A DNA stretch of 64,000 nucleotides. It comes from DASYQD01 sp963846495. GTDB taxonomy: Bacteria; Acidobacteriota; Thermoanaerobaculia; Multivoradales; JAIOJS01. The DNA is taken from NCBI GenBank assembly GCA_963846495.1, contig CAWJWP010000033.1, positions 62,001 through 126,000 on the forward strand, in the 5' to 3' direction. Positions 44,084-53,131 of the stretch are shown here, one piece after another (positions within the stretch are counted from its first letter, which is position 1; every line of letters starts with the position of its first letter). The notes below the pieces were generated by a model that was not told where the DNA came from, ran no database searches, and worked only from the letters and a program-made list of their open reading frames with translations. The translations under genes were made by a program, and so were the position numbers.

Positions 44084-44240
44084 CTGAGGGCATACACGGC
44101 TTCGACAGTGAGAGATCTCTGGAACGCGCCGGGGTCCCGAGCCTCGGCGTCTCCCTGCGACTGTTTCAGCTCGGGACCCCGGCTCTACTGATTCACTGGC
44201 GACGTCCTGCAGCAATGACCATGCCGCCTTGTCGGCATAA
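44084..44240 (-). ncRNA. Candidate structured RNA, unassigned (6S-like long hairpin with central bubble)
   Basis: No gene is seen between 44084 and 44366. On the minus strand it folds as: hairpin ATGCCG/CGGCAT (44238-44221); stem CAGTGA (44198-44193) with TCACTG (44111-44106); an asymmetric bubble of 9 and 16 bases; a perfect 14-bp stem (44183-44170 with 44141-44128) and a 28-base loop. It ends at the terminator 44083-44058, giving about 180 bases, the size of 6S RNA. No 6S sequence signature can be confirmed, the promoter is weak, and GC-rich palindromes can be fortuitous. Confidence 0.4.
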
Positions 44241-44366
44241 TCCTACAGAATACGGAGACGTTAGTCGTGAAGGATTTGGCCTACTCCGCTCGCACACTCA
44301 CACATCGGTTTTGTAAGTAGCCATGTAAGAACGTCCATCAGGCGGCAAAGAACAGCCGCCGAAAGG

Positions 44367-44394
44367 AAACGCGGCCGGAAGACCGGCCGCGTTT
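44367..44394 (-). terminator. Likely groEL terminator hairpin
   Basis: Perfect 12-bp stem AAACGCGGCCGG / CCGGCCGCGTTT with a 4-base loop, 56 bases beyond the groEL stop, followed on the minus strand by CCTTTC. A second hairpin stands closer to the gene. Confidence 0.7.
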
Positions 44395-44409
44395 CTCGAG
44401 GCAACGTCA

Positions 44410-44438
44410 CGAAGGGCGGGCCCGAGGCCCGTCCTTCG
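44410..44438 (-). terminator. Second hairpin directly behind groEL
   Basis: A 13-bp stem (44410-44422 with 44426-44438, one G-U) with a 3-base loop, 12 bases after the groEL stop. No T-tract follows, so it may act with the next hairpin or protect the mRNA 3' end. Confidence 0.5.
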
Positions 44439-44449
44439 CCGTTTTCGGA

Positions 44450-46084
<1,635 letters not shown>

Positions 46085-46135
46085 GGTTCCTGTGTCTCCT
46101 GGATAGGTCTCGAGTCGTGGGCGTGCCGGCTGCGA

Positions 46136-46423
46136 TCAGGCGACGACGGCGAGGATCTCGTCCTCGCGGAGGATCACGTAGTCCTCCTCGTCGATGCGGA
46201 TCTCGCTGCCCGAGTACTTGCCGATGAGGATCTTGTCGCCCTGCTTGACGTCGACCGGCGAGCGCTTGCCCTCGTCGTTGACCTTGCCGGGACCGACGGC
46301 GATCACCTCGGCCTGCTGCGGCTTCTCCTTGGCGGTGTCGGGAATGATGATCCCGCCGCGTACCTGCTCCTCCTGCTCGATGCGCTTGACAAGCACGCGA
46401 TCCTGCAACGGACGAATGTTCAC
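46136..46423 (-). CDS. groES: Co-chaperonin GroES
   Basis: Lid of the GroEL cage, 95 aa. MNIRPLQDRVLVKRIEQEEQ, the mobile loop VRGGIIIPDTAKEKPQQAE, and KYSGSEIRIDEEDYVILRED. First gene of the operon, 90 bases behind the CIRCE-like operator and promoter. Confidence 0.98.
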   Translation of the reverse strand: MNIRPLQDRVLVKRIEQEEQVRGGIIIPDTAKEKPQQAEVIAVGPGKVNDEGKRSPVDVKQGDKILIGKYSGSEIRIDEEDYVILREDEILAVVA

Positions 46424-46513
46424 GATGGTCGCCTCCTTGCTGACGGGTTTGCCTAACTTGCTGACAAGGCCCGTGTTGCGGGGGTTGGACCAGCCGCGGA
46501 AATCGAGCGCCGA

Positions 46514-46571
46514 TTAGCACTCACCGCGGGTGGCTGCTAACAAGATAGCGTCGCGCCGCGGCGGCTGTCAA
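46514..46571 (-). promoter_or_regulatory. groESL promoter with CIRCE-like (HrcA) operator
   Basis: On the minus strand -35 TTGACA (46571-46566) and -10 TATCTT (46547-46542) are 18 bases apart. Just downstream, 46540-46514 holds the inverted repeat TTAGCAGCC-N9-GAGTGCTAA: one half is the exact CIRCE half-site and the other differs at two positions, with the canonical 9-base spacer. HrcA repression of groESL is expected from the family; hrcA is not in the window. Confidence 0.85.
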
Positions 46572-46604
46572 GCCGCTCAGGGCAATGCCGCAGGCGGCAC
46601 GCGC

Positions 46605-47276
46605 CTACTCGAGCAGCGTCTCGAGCAGCGCCGCGAGCGAGCGCTGGTCCTCGGCGTCAAGGCCGAGGAACTCGAGCCCGACGGCGAAGACGGGCGGCCC
46701 GTGGGGATCGCCGATGGCCGGCAGCACCGAGCGCACGCGGCCGCGCGTGCGCACCACCGTGCCGCCGGTTTGCACCTCGAGGTCCACCGTCGAGTCGAGC
46801 GCCGGCTCCCACACCGTCTCCACCATCATGCCGCCGAGGCTCAGGCGCCGCGCCTCGAAGTCGTGGCGGATGGCGATCGCCGCGGTGCTCAGGGAGGCGA
46901 GACCGAATCGACCGGTGAGCCGGCGGTCCAGCTCGACGACGATGTGCTTCTCGAGGAAGTCGAGGATCTGCCGCGCGTTCTCGTCGAGGCCGTCGCGGAA
47001 GTCGAGACCGGCCTGGTAGACGGCGCGGACGTCGCCCGCTGCGCCTTTCTCGTTGCGCACCAGCCGGCACCACTGGACCTTGATCTTGAAGCGCAGCGGT
47101 ACGCCGTCGCCGGAGAGGCGCAGCCAGTAGTCGCTGCCTACCTTGAGCACCGAGCCGGTTTCGATCAACATGCCGGTCAGGCTCATGTTGAGGACGCGGG
47201 CGTCGAGCGACAGCAGCAGGCTGCCGTGGACGTCGGCGACGTCGTAGCGGCGATGGCGTCGCGCCTCGCGGCTCAT
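46605..47276 (-). CDS. Tandem PilZ-domain protein
   Basis: 223 aa, probably a cyclic-di-GMP receptor. The first unit starts EARRHRRYDVADVHG (RxxxR-type motif) with LNMSLTGMLIETGSVLKVG (the N-x-S-x-x-G motif, about residue 30). The second has the linker-like Arg region FEARRLSLGGMMVETV (about residue 140) with a weaker D/N position. Each unit is a small beta barrel (DYWLRLSGDGVPLRFKIKV). No output domain is attached, so it likely acts by protein contact. Lies upstream of groES on the same strand behind its own promoter. Confidence 0.8.
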   Translation of the reverse strand: MSREARRHRRYDVADVHGSLLLSLDARVLNMSLTGMLIETGSVLKVGSDYWLRLSGDGVPLRFKIKVQWCRLVRNEKGAAGDVRAVYQAGLDFRDGLDENARQILDFLEKHIVVELDRRLTGRFGLASLSTAAIAIRHDFEARRLSLGGMMVETVWEPALDSTVDLEVQTGGTVVRTRGRVRSVLPAIGDPHGPPVFAVGLEFLGLDAEDQRSLAALLETLLE

Positions 47277-47288
47277 GGCGGTACTACT

Positions 47289-47318
47289 ACGCTACGGCCG
47301 ACTCGATCGGATTGTCAA
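47289..47318 (-). promoter_or_regulatory. Promoter candidate for the PilZ gene
   Basis: On the minus strand TTGACA (47318-47313), 18-base spacer, TAGCGT (47294-47289), 12 bases before the PilZ ATG. A near-identical repeat of the -35 neighbourhood (CGACAATCC) stands 16 bases further upstream. Confidence 0.45.
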
Positions 47319-47360
47319 AGGTCGGATTGTCGAAGGCGAGCCGTCTCGGGGCTGACGAGC

Positions 47361-48104
47361 TCAGCCCGGCTGCAGCCGGCGGTCGAGCTCGGCGTCGAGG
47401 CGCTCGAGGTAGCCCTTCTCGCCCCAGAGGACGAGCAGCATGCGGTCGAGCAGCTGCTCCGCTTCCGGCGAGCCGAGCGCCGGCCGCGTGACGGCTTCCT
47501 CGGCCACCGCGGCGACCTCGCCTGCTGCCGAGCGGCCGCGCAGCCGCGTCCCCAGCCAGCGCAACGTGGCGCCGAAGAGGCGCTCGCTGTTGCGCAGGGC
47601 GCCGCGCAGGAGGCGGCGCAGCGGACGCGTGTCGACGGCGGTCAGCGTGCCGTGGACGGCACCCATCACCCATTGCACGGGCCACTCGTCGATCGGTCCG
47701 CCGCGCCCGAGGGCGCCGCCGGCGAGCGCGCGCTGGAGGAGGTAACCCTGGTGGAAGAGCAGCGAGAAGCTGTCGGCGGCGTCCTTGATGGCGAGGAAGT
47801 AGAAGATCTTGCGCAGGATCTCCTTGAACGGATAGAGCAACGCTTTCCAGAGAAAGCGCGGCAGCGAGCCGCCGCGGCCGCCGCCGGCGAGCTGAGCGAC
47901 TTGCGTCGAGGTGAGCGTGACACCGTTGCGACGCGCAATGCCTTCCACCATCCGCCGGCGGACCCTGCCGAGCGCGATGTCGTCGACGAAGGGAAGCGGC
48001 AGCAGCTGGCAAAGGCCGCCGAGCAGGCTGTCCCAGACGACGGCGCGGAACCAAGGCGGCACCGGCGGCGCAGGAACCGGCGGCGTGGCCGGCAAGTCGG
48101 TCAC
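47361..48104 (-). CDS. Hypothetical protein
   Basis: 247 aa from GTG 48104 overlapping the upstream stop (GTGA). A Pro-rich start is followed by WFRAVVWDSLLGGLCQLLPL and PFVDDIALGRVRRRMVEGIA, a hydrophobic segment ending in an acidic pair, then FLWKALLYPFKEILRKIFYF, possibly membrane-attached. The pattern 'PLPFVDD' recalls EcsC/DUF697-type proteins, but I cannot assign it. The last third is acidic and helical. Forms a pair with the 76-residue gene upstream. Confidence 0.65.
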   Translation of the reverse strand: MTDLPATPPVPAPPVPPWFRAVVWDSLLGGLCQLLPLPFVDDIALGRVRRRMVEGIARRNGVTLTSTQVAQLAGGGRGGSLPRFLWKALLYPFKEILRKIFYFLAIKDAADSFSLLFHQGYLLQRALAGGALGRGGPIDEWPVQWVMGAVHGTLTAVDTRPLRRLLRGALRNSERLFGATLRWLGTRLRGRSAAGEVAAVAEEAVTRPALGSPEAEQLLDRMLLVLWGEKGYLERLDAELDRRLQPG

Positions 48105-48331
48105 GGTTCGTCTCGCTCGCGCCGCGGGCGCAGCGCGCGGCGCAGAGCATCGCCGGCTTCGGCCGGCGCGCGGCAGGAGACGGTCCACTGCGCGGCGCCC
48201 GACTGGTCGACGCCGGTGGTGCAGCCGGCCACGCCGTCGCGGGCCAGCATCTCGTCGAGGTGGCGCAGGAAGTGGCGCGCCGTGCCCTCCGCCCGCGGGC
48301 CGAAGAAGTCCCAGAAGAAAGTCGTCGCCAC
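48101..48331 (-). CDS. Small hypothetical protein
   Basis: 76 aa: MATTFFWDFFGPRAEGTARH, then FLRHLDEMLARDGVAGCTTG and SGAAQWTVSCRAPAEAGDAL. The alternating pattern suggests a small alpha/beta domain with two Cys. It lies between the pyrophosphatase (6 bases) and the 247-residue hypothetical (4-base overlap), so it is translated with them. Function unknown. Confidence 0.55.
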   Translation of the reverse strand: MATTFFWDFFGPRAEGTARHFLRHLDEMLARDGVAGCTTGVDQSGAAQWTVSCRAPAEAGDALRRALRPRRERDEP

Positions 48332-48337
48332 GATGGC

Positions 48338-48955
48338 TCAGCCCGCGCTCGGAAAGTGCTCGCGGTAGTCGGCCATCGACGCCTCGACCACCTGCTGCGC
48401 GCGCTCGCGGCCGTAGACCTCGTGGACGGCGATGACGTTGGGAGCGCCCGGCGTGCGCATCTTGTAGGTGCCGAAGTAGTGGCGCAGCCGGTCGACGAGG
48501 GCAGCCGGCAGCTCGCTCACGTCCTCCACGTGGCCCCACACCATGTCGTTGGCGAGCACGGCGATCATCTTGTCGTCGGCCTCGTCGCGGTCGGTGGTGC
48601 GGATGCCGCCGACGACGCGGGCGACGAGCAGCACCTCGGCGCGGTTGATCGGCCGCTCGGAGATGACGCAGGCATCGAGCGGGTCGCCGTCGCCGCGCGT
48701 CGAGCCGGCCGAGAGCGCCGACACCCGCGGCCCGCAGTAGGTGCGCGGGATGAAGCCGTACGGCACCGGTGGGATGGAGGAGCTGGGCTGCGGACGGTCG
48801 AGCCGCAGGTAGCCGCTCTCCTTGTCGACCTCGTACTTCAAGGTGTCGAACGGCGTGATCTCGACGTAGACGTGCACGCGCGCCGGCGGCTCGGGGCCGA
48901 CCGGCAGCCCGTGCCACGGGTGCGGACGGTAGAGGCTGAACGTGGGCTCGCTCAT
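48338..48955 (-). CDS. ppa: Inorganic pyrophosphatase (family I)
   Basis: Hydrolyses pyrophosphate in the cytosol; 205 aa. VYVEITPFDTLKYEVDKESG carries the KYEVDK active-site block, followed by VPYGFIPRTYCG and GDGDPLDACVISERPI, which matches the D-x-D-P-x-D metal motif. Then KMIAVLAND and LVDRLRHYFGTYK. ATG 48955 gives a normal N-terminus (SEPTFSLYRPHPWHG). An open frame runs further upstream but without family sequence. Removal of pyrophosphate supports sugar-nucleotide and PAPS synthesis generally. Confidence 0.93.
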   Translation of the reverse strand: MSEPTFSLYRPHPWHGLPVGPEPPARVHVYVEITPFDTLKYEVDKESGYLRLDRPQPSSSIPPVPYGFIPRTYCGPRVSALSAGSTRGDGDPLDACVISERPINRAEVLLVARVVGGIRTTDRDEADDKMIAVLANDMVWGHVEDVSELPAALVDRLRHYFGTYKMRTPGAPNVIAVHEVYGRERAQQVVEASMADYREHFPSAG

Positions 48956-49001
48956 CGCCGGAAGCGTAGCGCGCGACACGAGGCCGGTGGCGAACGCTGA
49001 C

Positions 49002-51788
49002 CTACGGCTCTGCCGGCAGCGCCCAGAGCTCCTCGCCGTGGTCGCGGTCCCGGGCGGAGAAGTAGAGACGCGACCCTGCCACCGCCATCTCGTGTAGGGC
49101 GAAAGACGTGGGTCCGAGGCGGAAGATGGGAGCCGTCCCGGCCGGCGTGCCGTCCGACTGCCAGAGAGCGCTCTCGCCGCCATGGGCCGCCGCGAACGTG
49201 AGCCGACCGCCGAAGACGCGCACGGAGCTCGCGTTCTCGATCGGCAAACCCTCGGCGTCGAGCATCGGCGCGGTGCCTTCAGCCGTCCCGTCGCTCACGT
49301 AGAGCAAGAGGCGCTGGGAGACTGGATCGAACGCCCCGAAGTAGACGCGGCCGCCGAACACGGCGGGTCCCTCGGAAGCCGGCTGCGAGGAGTAGCGATA
49401 CACCGTCGAGATCTGGCGGGTGCCCGCCTGCGTGCTGTCGGTGACCCAGAGTCCCCGCGGTAGGAAGACCAGGAGCTGGGCGCCGAGCTGCGCGATCCAG
49501 ATCGGGCCATACGTGTCGGAGAGCCCACCGAGCTGCACCACCGGCACGGTGCCCGCCGCCGTGCCGTCGGTGCGCCACAGCTCCAAGGCGGCCAGACCGG
49601 GGTCGCCTGACGTGAAGAAGTACGTCACTCCGCCGATCGTCTGGAAGCCGTGGAGGGTCTGGTAACCGTTACCCGGCTCGAGCTCGCCGATCTCGCTCGT
49701 CCCCGCCGCAGTGCCGTCGCTCCGCCACGGCTCGATGCCGTGGTCGAGGGAGCCGGCACGGAAGATGATGCCGTTGCCGAACGGCGTGAGCTCGTCGGGC
49801 TGCCAACCGTCAGAGCCGCCGGTGAAAGCAACGACTTCCTGCGTCCCGGCGGCAGTGCCGTCGGTCTTCCAGAGCGCGTACTCGTAGGCCTGATTGCGCA
49901 GGGAGAAGAAGACCATGCCGCCCGCGGCGGCCATGGCATAGATCCGGCCCATCGAGGGAGAGAGCTGGATCGTCCCCTGCGCGGTGCCGTCGGTCCGCCA
50001 CACTGAGTTGCCGGCGACGTCGCGGCGCGTGTACACCAGGTCCGTCCCGATCGCTGCGCTATAGACGTCGAAGGACGGAGGCCGCGGGCTGTATGCGTCA
50101 TCGATGCGCAACGTTCCTTGCTCGGTGCCGTCGGTGTGCCACAGCTGCGCGCTCTCGCCGTCGCCATCGTCGGCAGCGAAGTAGAGACGGCTGCCGGCGG
50201 CCTGAAACGCGCTGGGGAACGAGCCGCCGAGGTCCTCGTCGGCGATGTCGCGCACGAGGTGCGTGCCGGCGAGCGTACCGTCGCTGACCCATAGCTCCCG
50301 GCCGTGCTGCGGGTCGGGCGCCGTGAAGAACATCCTCGTCCCGGTGGCCACCCTTTCGATGGACGAGAACTGCTGGCTGTCGAAATCGGTGAGGCGCTCC
50401 GTTCCGGCCAGGGTGCCATCGCTCGCCCAGAGCTCGAAGGTGTCGTCGGTCGAACCGTCAGCGGGGCGGGCGAGGAAGAACCGACGGCCGCCGATCGCGT
50501 CGTAACCGAGGGGAAAGGACGAGCAGTCGCCGGGGCAGAGGTCGCCGACGAGCCGCGTGCCCGCGGTGCTGCCGTCCGTCGACCAGAGCTCGAAGCCGTG
50601 CTGCCCGTCGGTGGCGTTGAGCAGCAACCGCTCGCCGGCCTGCCCGACGATCAACGACAGGCTGCCGCAAGCGCCGGGGCAGATGTCGTTGAGCAGGCGA
50701 GTGCCCTTCACCGAGCCGTCGGTGATCCAAGGTTCGGCGCCGTGGGAGCCGTCATCCGCGCTGAAGACGAAACGTCCGCCAAAGGCGCCGGGAAACAGGT
50801 AGAGAGGGGTCGAGTGGAACATGAACGCGTCCCGCCGGGCGAAGGCGGTGAGCGCCCGAGTGCCTTTCGGGGTGCCGTCGGTGACCCACAGCTCCTGCCC
50901 GTCCTTCGGCGTTTCGAGGGCCAGGTACAACTTCGAGGGCAGGGCCTGGTAGCTGAGGAAGCTCGGCGAGCCGGGACCCTTGACCGTGTCGGCGAAGAAG
51001 TAGGTGCCTGCCGGAGTGCCGTCGCTGCGCCACAGCTCTGATCCCTTCCCGGCGGCCCCGGCGAAGAACACCAGGCTGCGGTCGAGAGCGACGAGCGGCC
51101 CCAGGATGCCGCCGGTGGAGGTGGGTCTCTTGATCAGCCGGGTGCCGCCCGCGGTGCCGTCGCTCGTCCACAGCGCGTAACCCTTGTCGTCGCCGTAGGC
51201 GAAGAAGAAGAGCTTGCCTTTGAAAGCCACCAAGCCCAACGGCCCGGAGGGGATAGGTCCCGGGCGAATGTCGACGAGCCGCGTGCCGGCGACGGTACCG
51301 TCGGAGGACCAGAGCTCGCGCCCGTGCGCCGCGGTGGTGGCGGTGAAGAACAGGCGCCCCAGCTCAGGGACCCAGGCGGCGCGGATGCTTTGCGGCAGGG
51401 CGAGGCCTGCCGCCAGCCGCACCGGGTCGCCGGCGGCGCCGCGCGTCAGCCACAGCTCGCGCTCGCTGCTCCCTTGCGCCACGAAGTAGAAGACGCCGAT
51501 GGGCGTGCTGGCCAGGAGACGCGGATCGGAGGAGCAGTCTTCGGCGCAGGCGTCCACCAGCTGAATCGTGCCCGCCTCGGTGCCGTCGCTGCTCCACAGC
51601 TCCCGATCACCGTCCTTCTCGGCGGCAAAGACCGCCCGGCCAGCGAAGGTGGCGAAGTTGTTGGGCCACGCATCCGCCGAATCGGTGGTGGGATTGATGT
51701 CCTTGACGAGATAAGGCTCCGCCGCATGCGCCCGGGACGCCAGGCAGGCAACCACGATAGCGATGGCGAGGCGAAGCTCCCGGCTCAT
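49002..51788 (-). CDS. Secreted ELW-x-SDGT-x-x-GT repeat protein
   Basis: 928 aa with a signal peptide (LRLAIAIVVACLASRAHA, cleavage before AEPYL). The mature protein consists of about 18 repeats of some 45-50 residues, each centred on ELWxSDGTxxGTxLVxD (for example ELWVSDGTLAGTHLVRDI, ELWRTDGTAAGTVPVVQL). Some units carry paired Cys (ICPGACGS, LCPGDCSS). Repeats of this kind occur in large extracellular proteins of many environmental bacteria and probably form a beta-propeller or solenoid; a binding role is inference. A well-placed AAGGAG precedes the ATG. Confidence 0.85.
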   Translation of the reverse strand: MSRELRLAIAIVVACLASRAHAAEPYLVKDINPTTDSADAWPNNFATFAGRAVFAAEKDGDRELWSSDGTEAGTIQLVDACAEDCSSDPRLLASTPIGVFYFVAQGSSERELWLTRGAAGDPVRLAAGLALPQSIRAAWVPELGRLFFTATTAAHGRELWSSDGTVAGTRLVDIRPGPIPSGPLGLVAFKGKLFFFAYGDDKGYALWTSDGTAGGTRLIKRPTSTGGILGPLVALDRSLVFFAGAAGKGSELWRSDGTPAGTYFFADTVKGPGSPSFLSYQALPSKLYLALETPKDGQELWVTDGTPKGTRALTAFARRDAFMFHSTPLYLFPGAFGGRFVFSADDGSHGAEPWITDGSVKGTRLLNDICPGACGSLSLIVGQAGERLLLNATDGQHGFELWSTDGSTAGTRLVGDLCPGDCSSFPLGYDAIGGRRFFLARPADGSTDDTFELWASDGTLAGTERLTDFDSQQFSSIERVATGTRMFFTAPDPQHGRELWVSDGTLAGTHLVRDIADEDLGGSFPSAFQAAGSRLYFAADDGDGESAQLWHTDGTEQGTLRIDDAYSPRPPSFDVYSAAIGTDLVYTRRDVAGNSVWRTDGTAQGTIQLSPSMGRIYAMAAAGGMVFFSLRNQAYEYALWKTDGTAAGTQEVVAFTGGSDGWQPDELTPFGNGIIFRAGSLDHGIEPWRSDGTAAGTSEIGELEPGNGYQTLHGFQTIGGVTYFFTSGDPGLAALELWRTDGTAAGTVPVVQLGGLSDTYGPIWIAQLGAQLLVFLPRGLWVTDSTQAGTRQISTVYRYSSQPASEGPAVFGGRVYFGAFDPVSQRLLLYVSDGTAEGTAPMLDAEGLPIENASSVRVFGGRLTFAAAHGGESALWQSDGTPAGTAPIFRLGPTSFALHEMAVAGSRLYFSARDRDHGEELWALPAEP

Positions 51789-51828
51789 GGCATGCTCCTT
51801 CGACGACTGCTTTTCAGAGGAACGGCGC

Positions 51829-51834
51829 AGTATA
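51829..51834 (-). promoter_or_regulatory. -10 candidate for the repeat-protein gene
   Basis: TATACT on the minus strand, 40 bases before the ATG. The -35 region is not clear. Confidence 0.35.
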
Positions 51835-51871
51835 GCCAGCCGGCGAGGCGGCTCGGCTTAGGCTTGACGCG

Positions 51872-52795
51872 ATGCCGGAGCTGCCCGACATCGTCGTCTA
51901 CCTCGACGCGCTGGCGCCGCGCGTGCTCGCGCAGCCTCTCGATCGTGTACGGCTGGCGAGCCCGTTCCTGCTGCGCTCGGTGACGCCGCCGCTCTCGGCC
52001 GCGTTCGGGCGCCGCGTCGTCGGGCTGCGGCGGTTGGGCAAGCGGATCGTGTTTGCGCTCGAGGAGGACCTCTTCCTCGTCCTCCACCTGATGATCGCCG
52101 GCCGTCTCCGCTGGCATCCGCCGAAGCCGGGCGGCGCACCACTGGCGGTGCCGAAGAAGGTCGGGCTCGCCGCCTTCGACTTCCCCACCGGCACGCTGCT
52201 GCTCACCGAGGCGAGCGCCAAGAAGCGCGCCTCGCTTTACCTCGTCGCGGGCGACGCCGGACTCGCGGCGCATGACCGCGGCGGTCTCGAGGTCCTCGAC
52301 GCAACGCCCGAGGCGTTCCACGCGGCGCTCGCCGCCGAGACCCACACGCTGAAGCGCGCGCTCACCGACCCGCGCATCCTCTCCGGCATCGGCAACGCCT
52401 ATTCCGACGAGATCCTCCACCGAGCGCGGCTGTCGCCGTTCAAACGCACGACCGACCTCGCGCCCGAGGAGAGCGCTGCGCTGCTCGCAGCGACGAAGGA
52501 AGTGCTCGGCGAATGGATCGCGCGCCTCCGCGCCGAGACCGGCGAAGGCTTCCCCGAGAAGGTCACCGCCTTTCGGCCGCAGATGGCCGTGCACGGCCGA
52601 TACGGCCAGCCCTGCCCGGTGTGCGGCACGCCCGTGCAGCGCATCCTCTACGCGGCGAACGAGGCGAACTACTGCCCCACCTGTCAGACCGGCGGCCGCC
52701 TCCTCGCCGACCGCGTGCTGTCACGGCTGATGAAGGAGGACTGGCCGCGCACGCTGGAGGAGCTGGAAGAGAAGAAGGAGAAAGCGAGGGGGTAG
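51872..52795 (+). CDS. Fpg/Nei-family DNA glycosylase with altered zinc finger
   Basis: Base-excision glycosylase/AP lyase, 307 aa. PELPDIVVYLDAL supplies the N-terminal Pro nucleophile and Glu3; LRRLGKRIVFAL the conserved Lys loop; ETHTLKRALTDPRILSGIGN and AYSDEILHRARLSPFK the helix-two-turn-helix. The C-terminal Cys4 finger is CPVCGTPVQRI...NYCPTCQTGG; the family's usual Arg in the finger turn (R-S/A-T-F/Y before the third Cys) reads ANEANY here, so DNA contact differs. Divergent from the repeat-protein gene. Probably repairs oxidised bases, but its substrate range should not be assumed to be that of MutM. Confidence 0.85.
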   Translation: MPELPDIVVYLDALAPRVLAQPLDRVRLASPFLLRSVTPPLSAAFGRRVVGLRRLGKRIVFALEEDLFLVLHLMIAGRLRWHPPKPGGAPLAVPKKVGLAAFDFPTGTLLLTEASAKKRASLYLVAGDAGLAAHDRGGLEVLDATPEAFHAALAAETHTLKRALTDPRILSGIGNAYSDEILHRARLSPFKRTTDLAPEESAALLAATKEVLGEWIARLRAETGEGFPEKVTAFRPQMAVHGRYGQPCPVCGTPVQRILYAANEANYCPTCQTGGRLLADRVLSRLMKEDWPRTLEELEEKKEKARG

Positions 52796-52802
52796 AAACA
52801 CG

Positions 52803-52833
52803 ACGGCCGGTGCGACTGCCACGCACCGGCCGT
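52803..52833. terminator. Convergent terminator hairpin
   Basis: Perfect 12-bp stem ACGGCCGGTGCG / CGCACCGGCCGT with a 7-base loop in the 63-base gap between the glycosylase (plus) and the RRM gene (minus). It is followed by TGTTTC on the minus strand, so it serves that direction best. Confidence 0.75.
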
Positions 52834-52858
52834 GTCTCGAGGCGTCGATGTCGACGCG

Positions 52859-53131
52859 CTACCAGTCGCGCCGCGGCCCTCGCGCCTCTCTCGGCCGCGC
52901 CTCGTTGACGCGCAGCGTGCGGCCGCCGAACTGCTGCTGCTCGAGCGCGTGGATGGCGGCGTCGGCACCGGCATCGTCCATCTCGACGAAGGCGAAGCCT
53001 CGTGGTTGGCCGGTCTCGCGGTCGCTGATGATGCTCACCGAATGGACGGTGCCGTGCTGCTCGAAGAGCTGGCGGAGCTCGTCCTCGGTGGCGCTGTAGG
53101 GGAGGTTGCCGACGTAGAGTTTCTTCGCCAT
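52859..53131 (-). CDS. RRM RNA-binding protein
   Basis: 90 aa, a single RRM. RNP2 is KLYVGNLPYSATEDELRQL; RNP1 is RGFAFVEM (about residue 44), with SIISDRETGQP before it; the basic tail is NEARPREARGPRRDW. Such small RRM proteins occur in cyanobacteria and many other bacteria, often cold-responsive. A strong AAAGGAG stands before the ATG. A close paralogue lies at 55871. The upstream gene's frame runs 97 bases into this one. Confidence 0.92.
   Translation of the reverse strand: MAKKLYVGNLPYSATEDELRQLFEQHGTVHSVSIISDRETGQPRGFAFVEMDDAGADAAIHALEQQQFGGRTLRVNEARPREARGPRRDW

Noticed and set aside
44087..44240. tmRNA on the plus strand (CGGCTTCGACA resembles the tmRNA 5' end)
   Set aside because: No tag frame ending in Ala-Ala-stop and no T-arm/CCA-like 3' end within 350 bases.
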